Positions 4,793 through 5,360 of a stretch of DNA of 5,360 bases are shown piece by piece. A model generated the notes under the pieces. That model was given only the letters and a program-made list of their open reading frames with translations. It was not told the origin of the DNA and did not search any database. The stretch's first letter is position 1, and every line of letters begins with the position of its first letter. The stretch comes from Pseudomonadota bacterium. Its GTDB lineage: Bacteria; Pseudomonadota; Alphaproteobacteria; RF32; CAG-239. The stretch is from positions 1-5,360 of the forward strand of contig JAHALQ010000037.1 in NCBI GenBank assembly GCA_018362935.1, given 5' to 3'. Made by a program: the position numbers and the translations under genes.

Positions 4793-5360
4793 CTAATTCT
4801 CCCGAGGATAAACGACTTTTCCGTCGAGCACGTCTTTGATAGTGTATAAATCCTGACTGACCAAAATCAGTTCTTCCGGACGGACTTTTTCCACATTCAG
4901 CTGCTGTTCCTGGCTTTCGACGATTTCCAGCATATTTTCATAATTGATTTTATCCGGTCCGTGTTTGGACATATGCTGCAAAATGTTCCGGTTGGTTTTT
5001 AAATTCTCTTTTAAATAAGCGGTTTTAACCGCAGCCTTAAGGCGCTGTTCAACATAGAAAAAACGGTCAGCGTCCCAGCCCTCGTTCTTCAGCCAGCGAA
5101 CCAGCTGCGGAGAAAAGCCTTCCGAGGGAATGGTATTGGTGAGAGAAATCTGCAACAACCCGTACCGGCTGATGTCCTTTTGCATAAACTCAGACCACAA
5201 CTGCAAAAAAGAGACGGTTTCCGGGTATGTTATCGCCTCGCCAATCCGGGGCGGGTTATCAAAGCCGTAAAGGTTTATTTTGCCCAAACGCGGCAGCGGC
5301 GTGCTGATAATCCAAGCCAGCAAAACAACCGCCGTAAAAAGAACGGAATAACGATGACGC
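4793..5360 (-). CDS. Unrecognised membrane-anchored protein, start outside window
   Basis: I do not recognise this family. The frame is open from the right edge to TAG at 4795-4793, giving 188 visible residues; the true start lies beyond 5360. A TTG at 5323 is a poor start because it would cut a hydrophobic segment: upstream, in frame, the sequence reads RHRYSVLFTAVV and joins LLAWIISTPLP, making one membrane-spanning stretch of about 18 residues preceded by basic residues. This suggests an N-terminal anchor or signal peptide, with the rest (visible residues about 25-188) probably periplasmic. That part is mixed helical, with aromatic-rich segments (FLQLWSEFM, WLKNEGWDADRFFYVEQRL) and a charged helical end. 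No catalytic motif or cysteine was seen. It converges on uup and is probably transcribed from further right. Confidence 0.7.
   Translation of the reverse strand, partial: RHRYSVLFTAVVLLAWIISTPLPRLGKINLYGFDNPPRIGEAITYPETVSFLQLWSEFMQKDISRYGLLQISLTNTIPSEGFSPQLVRWLKNEGWDADRFFYVEQRLKAAVKTAYLKENLKTNRNILQHMSKHGPDKINYENMLEIVESQEQQLNVEKVRPEELILVSQDLYTIKDVLDGKVVYPREN

Overview
The window looks like a chromosomal segment of a flagellated alphaproteobacterium. The main evidence is a FlbT-family regulator (essentially alphaproteobacterial) next to a flagellin whose conserved ends are alphaproteobacterial in style. The moderate GC genes and AT-rich intergenic DNA would fit an uncultured, possibly gut-associated, Rhodospirillales-like lineage, but that placement is inference.

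Layout from left to right. Positions 1-281 hold no convincing gene. They contain a perfect heptanucleotide tandem array of 13 copies, with a GGGG run every 7 bases, followed by a nested imperfect inverted repeat at 129-247. A strong rho-independent terminator at 281-315 serves the minus-strand flagellin gene at 342-1554. The flagellin is split into two overlapping frames by one indel near 1105-1115, inside a variable insert. An AT-rich spacer at 1555-1895 holds the flagellin leader with a stem-loop, a possible promoter and several short direct repeats. Then comes flbT (1896-2294, minus).

A divergent AT-rich promoter region (2295-2432) leads into a plus-strand pair: a small TerB-like protein (2433-2858) and, 14 bases later, an ABC-F ATPase of the Uup type (2873-4708). 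An unrecognised membrane-anchored protein (4793 to the right edge, minus) converges on uup. Its start lies outside the window, and its frame stays open past the first in-window start at 5323.

How they work together: FlbT is known in Caulobacter to act on the 5' leader of flagellin mRNA, so flbT, the flagellin and the leader stem-loop form a plausible regulatory unit. The usual partner gene flaF is not between them. The TerB-like/Uup pair is probably one transcript unrelated to motility. No mobile element, CRISPR array, tRNA or rRNA was seen. The points that deserve a second look are the frame break and unusual domain layout of the flagellin, the G-quadruplex-prone heptamer array, and the folded element beside it.
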